Assembly: GCF_000374585.1 (NCBI RefSeq)
Contig: NZ_KB894646.1
Coordinates: 62,001 to 126,000, forward strand
Direction: 5' to 3'
Source of the DNA: Phocaeicola barnesiae DSM 18169 = JCM 13652
GTDB lineage: Bacteria > Bacteroidota > Bacteroidia > Bacteroidales > Bacteroidaceae
DNA length: 64,000 nucleotides
A model generated the notes under the pieces. The model saw only the letters and a program-made list of their open reading frames with translations, did not search any database and was not told the origin of the DNA. Of this stretch, positions 57,202-64,000 are shown one piece after another (positions within the stretch are counted from its first letter, which is position 1; every line of letters starts with the position of its first letter). A program made the position numbers and the translations under genes.

Positions 57202-57274
57202 TTTACCAGACAAACACTGTAAATTCTACAGCCTTTCTTCCTGACAATAGTCCGTTAAAGATTCATCATATCGG

Positions 57275-57590
57275 CTAAGCAGCTTCTGCCACTATGCCAA
57301 AGGGTTCTTTGACAAGTTTAGTATTAAACGTTCTGTTCGGTCGTAATCCGGACTTGCTAAAAATTCTTCTAGGCATGTAAATGTTACTCAAATAGGCTTT
57401 TAGCAGTCCTATGGAAAGCGATGGACGGTATTGCTGTTGCATAACCTTGGCGATGTTGACTGAAGCCAGTGACGCATTGAAAGCGAAGTCGAGCTTCTTC
57501 AAGTCTCGCGCCTGACAATCACTGAGTCCGGTGAACTGCTTGGAATCCCGAAAACAAAACTCAATCTGGAATCGTGTCAGGTAATATTCG
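57275..57590 (-). pseudogene. IS4-family transposase, C-terminal remnant
   Basis: Reads YYLTRFQIEFCFRDSKQF upstream of KKLDFAFNASLASVN. This fits the IS4-family YREK signature Y-x2-R-x3-E-x6-K, which carries the third acidic catalytic residue. The N-terminal two thirds with the first two Asp residues are absent; the frame begins at the junction with the istB fragment near 57590. Confidence 0.75.
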
Positions 57591-58137
57591 ATAATATCAG
57601 ATCCAGCACCTGTTCTGTCGAGAGCTTCTTGATGCCGAAGTCATCCAGGATGAGAAGGTCGAACTGCGACAACCGTTCGAAGAGTTTCGGCAGCCTGCTT
57701 TCGATACGTGCCATGGTCAGGTCTTCGAAGAGTTTCACCACGTTGTAGTAACGGACCTTGTATCCACACAGGCAGGCATGGTGACTGAGAGCCGAAGCCA
57801 GCCAGCTCATTCCTGTGCCGGTCGGTCCGGTAATAATGATGGGGTAACCATGTGTGATATAGTCACATGTGGCAACTTCATTAAGAAGTGACTGTTCGAT
57901 ACCGCGTACCGAATCGGCCCTTATCTCGCCCAATGTGACCGTATAACGGAAGTGGGCATTCTTGATGAGCCGAAGGGTACGGTTGGACATGCGCATGTCA
58001 TTCTCTCCCTGGATGAGCAGACGTATCCCGTCGGTCAGAGAAATTGAATCAGCCTTGTGCGCTTCCATGAGGTTCTGCCATGTGCGTGCCATACCGAGCA
58101 GCCGCATGGCCCTGAGGTATGATAGAATTTTTTCCAT
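57577..58137 (-). pseudogene. istB: IS21-family IstB ATPase, truncated
   Basis: AAA+ helper of IS21 transposition, 186 residues instead of about 240-260. Walker A reads GPTGTGMSW, with Met where the ATP-binding Lys should be; Walker B LLILDDFG is intact. After LSTEQVLDL the IstB sequence stops and the frame runs a few codons into IS4-derived DNA. Both changes argue it is not functional. Confidence 0.8.
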
Positions 58138-58169
58138 TGATGTGCCGTTTTAATAGCTGGTATGATATG

Positions 58170-58487
58170 TTACTTGTATGCTTGCGATCCCCTGATGTTG
58201 GCATGTAGAGGTATAGCGGCCTGCCGGGCTCCATCCTCCTTTTTCTGAAGTGCCAGGTAACCCTGACATTTGGATTTTACCAGATTGCTGATGAACGGAT
58301 AGTTGCACTTGCCGTATTGTATGGCTATCTGACATGCCAGAAGGAAGACTTCCGGTTCGGTATCACGTGCCAGGGCGAGTATGCCTTGGGCTGACCGGTA
58401 ATAGACTTCTGCGGGTCTGTCGGTGGCGGAGAAGAGTTCACGCAGCACGTGTTCCACTACCGCTCCGTATCTTTTCTGTTCGAAAAA
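58170..58487 (-). pseudogene. istA: IS21-family IstA transposase, C-terminal fragment
   Basis: Only the last ~105 residues remain, from FEQKRYGAVVEHVLRELF to PLHANIRGSQAYK, the region just upstream of istB in IS21 elements. The catalytic domain is missing: the right inverted repeat at 58488 abuts the fragment directly. Confidence 0.75.
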
Positions 58488-58524
58488 GGGTCACTCAAGT
58501 GAACCTATGAACCTTGTGAACCCT
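58488..58524. repeat. Right terminal inverted repeat of the chimeric element
   Basis: 37 bp, complementary to 57165-57201 with three mismatches. Directly adjoins IS21-derived sequence on its inner side. Confidence 0.85.
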
Positions 58525-58544
58525 GACTCCATCGGAAGCATCCA

Positions 58545-58567
58545 ATTACATTCTTCATGAATGTAAT
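58545..58567. terminator. 9-bp AT-rich hairpin after the chimeric element
   Basis: ATTACATTC and GAATGTAAT around a 5-nt loop, followed by TATTTTATA. The rest of the gap to 58825 shows three GTTCGTTT motifs between 58618 and 58670 and nothing else I recognise. Confidence 0.45.
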
Positions 58568-58825
58568 TATTTTATACTAAACACAACCATATCCAAATGT
58601 TAAAGACAGAAAACGTCAGTTCGTTTATACAAAAACATGAGTTCGTTTTCAGCTGTTTGTGCGTTCGTTTTCATCAACGGAAAAGCCCGTATTTTTTCAG
58701 TTAAAATGTTAACAGGCAAGTTACTGACGGTGCCGACAGAGAGTCGGAAGGGAAACGGGAAAGCGGACGAAGAAAAAATCTGTGACAGAAACGACCGATT
58801 CTATCCGGCATAAAGCAGAAAACCC

Positions 58826-58833
58826 TATCTTTG
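58826..58833 (+). promoter_or_regulatory. Promoter -7 box for the M23 peptidase gene
   Basis: TATCTTTG fits TAnnTTTG and lies only 5 nt upstream of the ATG at 58839, so the mRNA may be almost leaderless. This also rules out the longer frame starting at 58782. Confidence 0.6.
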
Positions 58834-58838
58834 CACCC

Positions 58839-60122
58839 ATGAAAAACAATCTATTCAAAAACAAGAAAATACGCATAGGGGCAGCCGTAGTCATCGGGGT
58901 GGTTGGCCTGCTGCTCATCTTCCGGCCGAAACCGCGCGTGAACGATTCGCTGGACGAGGTGGAAGTGACGGACTCGGTGGAAGTGGAAGAAATCGTCTGC
59001 AAATACGGCATCCCCGTAGACAGGTATGACATCAATTACGGCATCGTCAAGCCGGGACAGAACCTCTCCGTCATCCTGGGCGACCACGGGGTATCGACCG
59101 AAACCATCCACGAACTGAACCAGAAATCGGAAGGGGTGTTCGATGTGAGGAAGGTACGCGACGGACAATCGTATGCCGTATTCTACCGGAAGGACAGCAC
59201 GCGGCAGGTACGCTTCTTCGTCTACGAGGAGAACCCGAAATCGTACATCGTGTTCGACCTGCGCGACCAACGCCGGGTATACCGCGGAGAAAACCCCGTG
59301 GAATGGCAACGGAAGGAAATCAGAGGCAAGGTGGAATCGTCGTTGTGGGTGGCCATGCAGAAACTGGACACCTCTCCCCTGCTCGCCATGGAGCTTTCGA
59401 ACATCTACGGATGGACCATCGACTTCTTCAGCCTGCAGAAGGAGGATGAGTTCCGGGTGATCTACGAACAGGAATGCGTGGAGGGCAAGGAACTGGACAA
59501 CTTCCACATCCTGGCGGCTTCGTTCCGCTACTCGGACAGTGTGTATTATGCCATCCCCTTCGTACAGGACGGCGAAGAGCTGTATTACGGCGCCACGGAC
59601 AACAGCCTGGAGGGGGCGTTCCTGAAGGCTCCGCTGGACTTCTACCGCATCACCTCACGCTTCTCGAACAGCCGGTTCCACCCGGTACTGCGCCGGTACC
59701 GTGCCCATCACGGGGTGGACTATGCGGCTCCCACGGGGACTCCGGTGTATGCCATCGGTAATGGAAAGGTCATCGCGAAGGGCTATCAGGCCAACGGGGG
59801 CGGAAACTTCCTGAAGATAAGGCACAACAGTGTATACGTCACTACCTACATGCACCTGTCACGCTTCGCCAAGGGCATCAAGGTGGGCTCGGAAGTGAAG
59901 CAGAAGGAGGTGATAGGCTACGTGGGGTCTACAGGGCTGTCGACGGGTCCGCACCTGGATTTCCGGGTGTTCGAGAACGGCAAGCCGATCAACCCGCTGC
60001 TCATCAAGTCGCAACCGAAGAAGCCTATCAGCCCGGCCAACATGCCGGCTTTCGAGGTGTTGCGAGACTCGCTGGTGAAACGCCTCTCGGGACTGGACTC
60101 GCTGGCGACGGATTCCATCTGA
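58839..60122 (+). CDS. M23-family peptidoglycan endopeptidase, membrane-anchored
   Basis: Cell-wall peptidase of 427 residues from MKNNLFKNKK. One helix about 11-29 anchors it. Residues ~60-240 form an opacity-associated/LysM-like region (ILGDHGVSTETIHELNQKS). The C-terminal LytM domain has HHGVDYAAPTGTPVYAIGNG (Zn ligands His and Asp) and YMHLSRF; the final motif is GPHLDFRV, with Asp instead of the second His of H-x-H, so the metal site is altered or uses Asp. Probably trims cross-links or activates amidases. Confidence 0.85.
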   Translation: MKNNLFKNKKIRIGAAVVIGVVGLLLIFRPKPRVNDSLDEVEVTDSVEVEEIVCKYGIPVDRYDINYGIVKPGQNLSVILGDHGVSTETIHELNQKSEGVFDVRKVRDGQSYAVFYRKDSTRQVRFFVYEENPKSYIVFDLRDQRRVYRGENPVEWQRKEIRGKVESSLWVAMQKLDTSPLLAMELSNIYGWTIDFFSLQKEDEFRVIYEQECVEGKELDNFHILAASFRYSDSVYYAIPFVQDGEELYYGATDNSLEGAFLKAPLDFYRITSRFSNSRFHPVLRRYRAHHGVDYAAPTGTPVYAIGNGKVIAKGYQANGGGNFLKIRHNSVYVTTYMHLSRFAKGIKVGSEVKQKEVIGYVGSTGLSTGPHLDFRVFENGKPINPLLIKSQPKKPISPANMPAFEVLRDSLVKRLSGLDSLATDSI

Positions 60123-60663
60123 CCATTTATACCGGACACCGGGACGGACCGGGTGTCACGGCAGAACCATTTTTTGGGGGGGAGACAGGATGCCGGCTCC
60201 CCTTTTTTTGTCGCCCTGCCTACCTCTGACACATGCCGCTAAAGGAATATTATCTTTTATTCAGATAAATCCATTCTTTTTATCAGAAAGTTCTGCTATT
60301 TTTACACCCGACACAAATGACTAGCAGATGCGTTGTCCGGACTATTTACCGACAGGTACTTACCGGCAACCGATGAACGGGTCTGACGGACCGACGGTCG
60401 GACACGACCGGGATACATGAAAACTAAACCTGAAGGACGGACACGCCGAAGTGCCGTCCGCTGATTAATAACCTTAACTAACAAAGCCATGCTAAAGAAG
60501 CAAATGAAAGGGTCTGCCCAGGAGCGCAGACTGAGAGAATGGAGGCTTTACCTGCGCGAGTGCGGTAAAGGGGTGTTGAACGGTCGGCGGAGAAACGCAT
60601 CCGGACGACAAACACTTTTACCAACCTTAACCTTATTATCAAAACCTCTACAACCTACATGCT
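60123..60663 (+). other. 541-bp gap with weak terminator, possible promoter and long leader
   Basis: Holds a GACACC/GGTGTC hairpin (about 60137-60157) followed by a T-run, a TATTTTTA near-match to the -7 box around 60295, and then about 350 nt before the M60 gene. An 82-codon frame opens at ATG 60489 in the context ACTAACAAAGCC and overlaps the M60 start; its Arg/Lys-rich product matches nothing I know, so I do not call it a gene. Confidence 0.4.
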
Positions 60664-62982
60664 ATGAAAAAATCGCTACATCATTCTACGATTATCACCT
60701 TATTGTTCCTGCTACTGCTGTCGGTCACCGCCTGTAAGGATACGGACGAGCTGCCCGACGAAACGCCGACGGTTCCCGATACGGACATCGCCGTGGTGCA
60801 GGATACGGCGGTCAAGCCGACGGAAGGAAAGGCCAGCGAATGCCAGCCGGGACAGGACATCGACAATACCTGGGACGGCAAATTCTCTTCGGACGGGGGT
60901 GTACCCTACCATTCCGTCTGGAACCAGTCGGCCGCCTTCCCGGTGACCCTGGAATACTATTTCGAAGAGGGGACCGAGATAGACTACCTTATCTATTATA
61001 CGCGCTCGGGCAACGGGAACTTCGGCGAACTGGACCTGCTGATAGCCACGGATGCCGAACACTCGGACTGGAAGCCTTACGGATCGTACAACTTCCGCAT
61101 GCAGAACGCCCCCTCGAAAATCACCTTCAAGGAGACCCAGAAGCTGACGGGCATCAGGTTCGTCGTGAAATCGGGGGCCGGCAACTTCGTGAGCTGCGAC
61201 GAGATGGAGTTCTACCGCTACAACCAGCAGAACGACCTGGAGAAGCAACTGCTGGGGGTATTCAGCGACATCACCTGCTCGGGCCTGAAGGAGGGGGTGA
61301 CGGAGAAGGAGATAAACGCCTTGCCGGAGTATTTCGCTGCACTGGCCAAAGCCCTGCGCGACAATACCTACGACAGCCATGAACGGGAGTTCCGCATCCG
61401 TACCTATGCCCCGTACAGCATCGCCGAGGAATGGGCGGAGAAGCTGATGACCCGCAAATACGGGAACCTGGACAACCCGACGGGCATCTCGGTGCAGGAG
61501 GGCGACGAAATCATGGTGCTGGTGGGCGACACACACGGCCAACAGATTTCCCTGCAGAGCATCTGGGAGAGCGGCGAGGAATACAGGCAGACCAACGTGA
61601 GCGGAGACATCTATTTCCTGCGGCCGGGGGTGAACAAGCTCACCATGCGCAACCAGGGACAGCTCTTCGTGATGTATAACACGGACCTGACCGCCCCGGA
61701 AGCACAGCCCGTGAAGATACACATCCTGCCGGGTAGCGGTACGGTAACGGGCTTCTTCGACCTGAAGGAACACCAGACGGACGAGAAATATGCCGAGCTG
61801 CTGAGCAAGGCCACCCACAAGTATTTCTGCGTGCGCGGCGAACGCATCATGTTCTACTTCCATACGGACAAGATGCGGGAGTTCGTGCCGACCCAGATCC
61901 TGTCGGCCATCCACCTGTGGGACGACATCATCGGCTGGGAACAGGAGCTGATGGGCATCGAGGACGTGCATCCCTCGCAGATGAACAACCACCTGTTCGC
62001 CATCTCGCCCGAGGGCAGCTACATGTGGGCTACGGACTACTGCATCGGATTCGTACACACGTACCTGAACAACATCCTGCTGAAGGAGAACGTCATGGCG
62101 GCCAAGGACAACGCGTGGGGTCCGGCCCACGAAATCGGCCACATCCACCAGGCGGCCATCAACTGGCCGGGAAGCACGGAATCGTCGAACAACCTGTTCT
62201 CCAACTATGTGCTCTACCGCCTGGGGAAATACTGCTCAAGGGGAAGCGAGCTGGACGACCTGGCGGATTCGCGCTTCGTATACCACAAAGCCTGGTACAA
62301 CATGGGCGATGCCACCCACCAGGGCGAGGACACGGAGATACACATGCGCATGAACTGGCAGCTCTGGAACTATTACCACCGTTGCGGACACAAGAAGGAT
62401 TTCTGGCAGACGCTGTTCAAGCTGCTGCGTGCCGACCGCATCGTGGAGAGTGACCCGGGTGCCGCCCAACTGAAGTTCGCCATGCGGGCGAGCGAGGCCG
62501 CCGGAGAGGACCTGACGGACTTCTTCGACCTGTGGGGATTCTTCATTCCGGGCGAGGACACCATCGACCAGTACGGAACCTGGAACTACCGGGTGACGGA
62601 GGCGATGATACAGGAGGCGAAGGACTACATGAAGCAGTTCCCGAAACCGAAGCACGCGTTCCAGTACATCGAGGACCGCAAGGAGGGCGATATGGGACTG
62701 GACATCACGGCGCCGGACACGGGCTACTATACCCAATTTGAGGGCGACGTGAAGCCGGTAAGCACCGCCGTCTGCCATACCGTGTCCGGACGGACGTATA
62801 CGGTGACGAACGGCGAGAACGCGGTGGCCTTCGAGCTGCGCAAGGGTGGCGCCGACGGCGAACTGGTGTATTTCTTCAACCGGTTCTCCTACACCATCCC
62901 CGAGGGCGTGGACCTGACGGGGACCGGGCTGTTTGCCGTACAGGCGGACGGCAAACGGATAGAGGTTCCGCGGCAGAAATAA
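60664..62982 (+). CDS. M60-family (enhancin-like) lipoprotein metalloprotease
   Basis: Surface lipoprotein of 772 residues. The signal peptide ends in LLLLSVTAC (lipid-carrying Cys24), followed by a Thr/Pro/Asp-rich linker. A discoidin-type (F5/8C) carbohydrate-binding domain spans about 60-185 (WDGKFSSDGGVPYHSVWNQS); the M60 domain follows. Zn motif HEIGH at 489-493, with a downstream Glu in GSTESSNNLFSNYV. Members of this family in Bacteroides and relatives cut O-glycosylated mucin-like proteins, so host mucin is the likely substrate. No SusC/D pair is adjacent in the window. Confidence 0.87.
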   Translation: MKKSLHHSTIITLLFLLLLSVTACKDTDELPDETPTVPDTDIAVVQDTAVKPTEGKASECQPGQDIDNTWDGKFSSDGGVPYHSVWNQSAAFPVTLEYYFEEGTEIDYLIYYTRSGNGNFGELDLLIATDAEHSDWKPYGSYNFRMQNAPSKITFKETQKLTGIRFVVKSGAGNFVSCDEMEFYRYNQQNDLEKQLLGVFSDITCSGLKEGVTEKEINALPEYFAALAKALRDNTYDSHEREFRIRTYAPYSIAEEWAEKLMTRKYGNLDNPTGISVQEGDEIMVLVGDTHGQQISLQSIWESGEEYRQTNVSGDIYFLRPGVNKLTMRNQGQLFVMYNTDLTAPEAQPVKIHILPGSGTVTGFFDLKEHQTDEKYAELLSKATHKYFCVRGERIMFYFHTDKMREFVPTQILSAIHLWDDIIGWEQELMGIEDVHPSQMNNHLFAISPEGSYMWATDYCIGFVHTYLNNILLKENVMAAKDNAWGPAHEIGHIHQAAINWPGSTESSNNLFSNYVLYRLGKYCSRGSELDDLADSRFVYHKAWYNMGDATHQGEDTEIHMRMNWQLWNYYHRCGHKKDFWQTLFKLLRADRIVESDPGAAQLKFAMRASEAAGEDLTDFFDLWGFFIPGEDTIDQYGTWNYRVTEAMIQEAKDYMKQFPKPKHAFQYIEDRKEGDMGLDITAPDTGYYTQFEGDVKPVSTAVCHTVSGRTYTVTNGENAVAFELRKGGADGELVYFFNRFSYTIPEGVDLTGTGLFAVQADGKRIEVPRQK

Positions 62983-63028
62983 ACGGTTCTGTAACCGAAA
63001 ACACTGAATACCTACCAATCAATCACTT

Positions 63029-63065
63029 GCAGAGGCTGTATCCGCATTGCGGAGGCAGCCTCTGC
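63029..63065 (+). terminator. Strong hairpin after the M60 protease gene
   Basis: GCAGAGGCTG pairs perfectly with CAGCCTCTGC, with an inner stem TCCGC/GCGGA. The following sequence has only a short T content. From here to 63322 I see no gene. Confidence 0.65.
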
Positions 63066-63322
63066 TACGTTAACCCCCTACCCGCCCCTTACGGGAACGA
63101 CCCGGAGACTCCCGGCGTGAAGATACCCAACCGCCGGACTTGCCAGACACCGGAACGCAAAGATCCATAAAAAAAGTATAAAAGCAGGGGACTTTCCGCG
63201 GTCCGCATGCAGTAAAACGGGAAGGAAAGCATTCTAAGGGCAAAAGCGGCCGGTCCGCCTGACAAACATATCCGGGGAAAGGTACGTGTGTGGCCTCTCT
63301 CCATTCACCAAAAACAGAAGAA

Positions 63323-63955
63323 ATGATGAAAAAGATTTTAGTATTGACTTGTATGGCATTGGGTATGATGTCGTGCGAGAAAGACCCCGACCTGGGGCAA
63401 CTGGACACAAACATGGTAGTCTATACGGACTACGACAGTAAAACGGATTTCGGCAAGTTCCAGACGTATTTCCTGCCGGACAGCATCCTGGAGGCCGGAA
63501 GCCATCACGCTACCTACTGGAAGGACGAGAACGCGCAAAAGATTATCGCCGCCGTAGAAGCCGAAATGAACAGCCGCGGATACCGACGCATCACCGACCC
63601 GGCACAGAAGGCGGACGCCGACCTGGGTGTACAGCTTTCGTACATCGCCCAGCAGGTGAACGTCACTACCGGCTGGTGGGGAGGCTGGTGGGACTACGGG
63701 TTCTGGGGCCCCTGGTGGGGAGGCTGGTACTACCCGTACACCGTAAGCTACAGCTATGACACCAACTCGCTGGTGATGGAAATGGTGGACTTGTCCGATG
63801 GCGGCAAAGAAGGGGACGAAAAGGCCCAGTTGCCCGTGGTATGGTACGCCCACTCATCCGGCTACCAATACTATTCCGGCTATAACATCCAGCTGATGAC
63901 GGAAGCCGTAGACCAGGCATTCGAACAATCACCTTACATTCAGTCCAACAACTAA
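63323..63955 (+). CDS. DUF4136-type lipoprotein
   Basis: Predicted lipoprotein of 210 residues: MMKKILVLTCMALGMMSC gives a lipobox with the Cys at the end. The mature part opens VVYTDYDSKTDFGKFQTYFL and has VEAEMNSRGYRRITDPAQKADADLGVQ, features of the DUF4136 family, of unknown function. Unusual is a Trp/Gly/Tyr-rich stretch beginning TGWWGGWWDYGFWGPWWGGW. Start at the first of two Mets; upstream in-frame codons lack a signal sequence. Possibly in an operon with the gene starting 16 nt after its stop. Confidence 0.75.
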   Translation: MMKKILVLTCMALGMMSCEKDPDLGQLDTNMVVYTDYDSKTDFGKFQTYFLPDSILEAGSHHATYWKDENAQKIIAAVEAEMNSRGYRRITDPAQKADADLGVQLSYIAQQVNVTTGWWGGWWDYGFWGPWWGGWYYPYTVSYSYDTNSLVMEMVDLSDGGKEGDEKAQLPVVWYAHSSGYQYYSGYNIQLMTEAVDQAFEQSPYIQSNN

Positions 63956-63971
63956 GAAACGGAGGCAAACA

Positions 63972-64000
63972 ATGAAAACAACCTTTACGAAAACCATACT
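63972..64000 (+). CDS. Start of a further gene, cut by window edge
   Basis: ATG at 63972 after GGAGGCAAACA opens MKTTFTKTI, which looks like the start of a signal peptide. It follows the DUF4136 gene after 16 nt, and the purine-rich GGAGG nearby suggests real initiation. Too short to identify. Confidence 0.5.

Larger units (their letters stand above)
57165..58524 (-). mobile_element. Chimeric 1.36-kb element: IS4-type ends enclosing IS21 fragments
   Basis: Bounded by 37-bp inverted repeats (57165-57201 and 58488-58524) starting AGGGTTCACAAGGTTCAT, with 34 of 37 positions matching. Inside, from the right end on the minus strand: the C-terminal part of an IS21 IstA, an IS21 IstB lacking its C-terminus, then the C-terminal part of an IS4-type transposase. 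The IS4 remnant adjoins the left end, so the ends most likely belong to the IS4 element. No intact transposase remains. I see no target-site duplication. Confidence 0.75.

Noticed and set aside
57150..58545. Target-site duplication around the chimeric element
   Set aside because: Flanks GATGCAGTTT and GACTCCATCG do not match; weak GGAAG similarity is not convincing.
60712..62148. 478-codon frame opposite the M60 protease
   Set aside because: Shadow frame without motif or promoter.

Overview
The window looks like chromosomal DNA of a gut Bacteroidota (Bacteroides/Phocaeicola-like). The evidence is the many TAnnTTTG -7 promoter boxes upstream of genes, the near absence of Shine-Dalgarno sites, a TonB receptor with a carboxypeptidase-like N-domain, an M60 mucin-type protease, a GH20 hexosaminidase and a BioB-BioA fusion. 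I cannot name the species from sequence alone.

Layout. 1-8.4 kb: a 5'-truncated GH65 enzyme, an MgtA-type Mg2+ P-type ATPase, an OmpR-type two-component pair, a hexapeptide acetyltransferase, then an Abi_2/HEPN abortive-infection gene whose start codon overlaps a divergent promoter for a predicted ~78-nt antisense small RNA. 8.4-25 kb: a tripartite efflux locus on the minus strand (tolC, HlyD-type adaptor, four tandem MacB/FtsX permeases, one ATPase). It faces an NtrC-type regulator and its kinase on the plus strand. The gap between them holds two tandem GTGCG-n4-CGCAC palindromes exactly 21 bp apart and a sigma-54-like promoter pointing at tolC. 25-41 kb: a TonB receptor with a small His-rich membrane protein, a KamA-family radical SAM protein, the biotin operon bioBA-bioF-bioG-bioC-bioD, a repeat-rich 2.1-kb intergenic region with a predicted ~400-nt non-coding RNA, and a GH20 enzyme.

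41-58.5 kb is the most striking part. A complete type I CRISPR-Cas locus (cas6, a Cas5-like gene, cas3, a Cas8-like gene, a Cas7-like gene, cas4, cas1, cas2) is followed by an AT-rich leader and an array in which I count 126 repeats of 29 bp and 125 spacers (49027-57116). Several spacer groups match each other closely, as expected if related phages were sampled repeatedly. The leader-distal end lacks a degenerate repeat and stops 48 bp short of a 1.36-kb chimeric element: IS4-type ends and an IS4 transposase tail enclose fragments of IS21 istA and istB.

58.8-64 kb: an M23 peptidase, an M60-family lipoprotein protease, a DUF4136 lipoprotein and the start of a further gene.

The intergenic regions carry three repeat families: a ~188-bp element with 74-75-bp internally deleted copies, a 21-bp palindrome (GGACGCACGG-n-CCGTGCGTCC), and a ~273-bp tandem repeat. 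All functional calls come from reading motifs by eye. No database search, folding or composition calculation was run.
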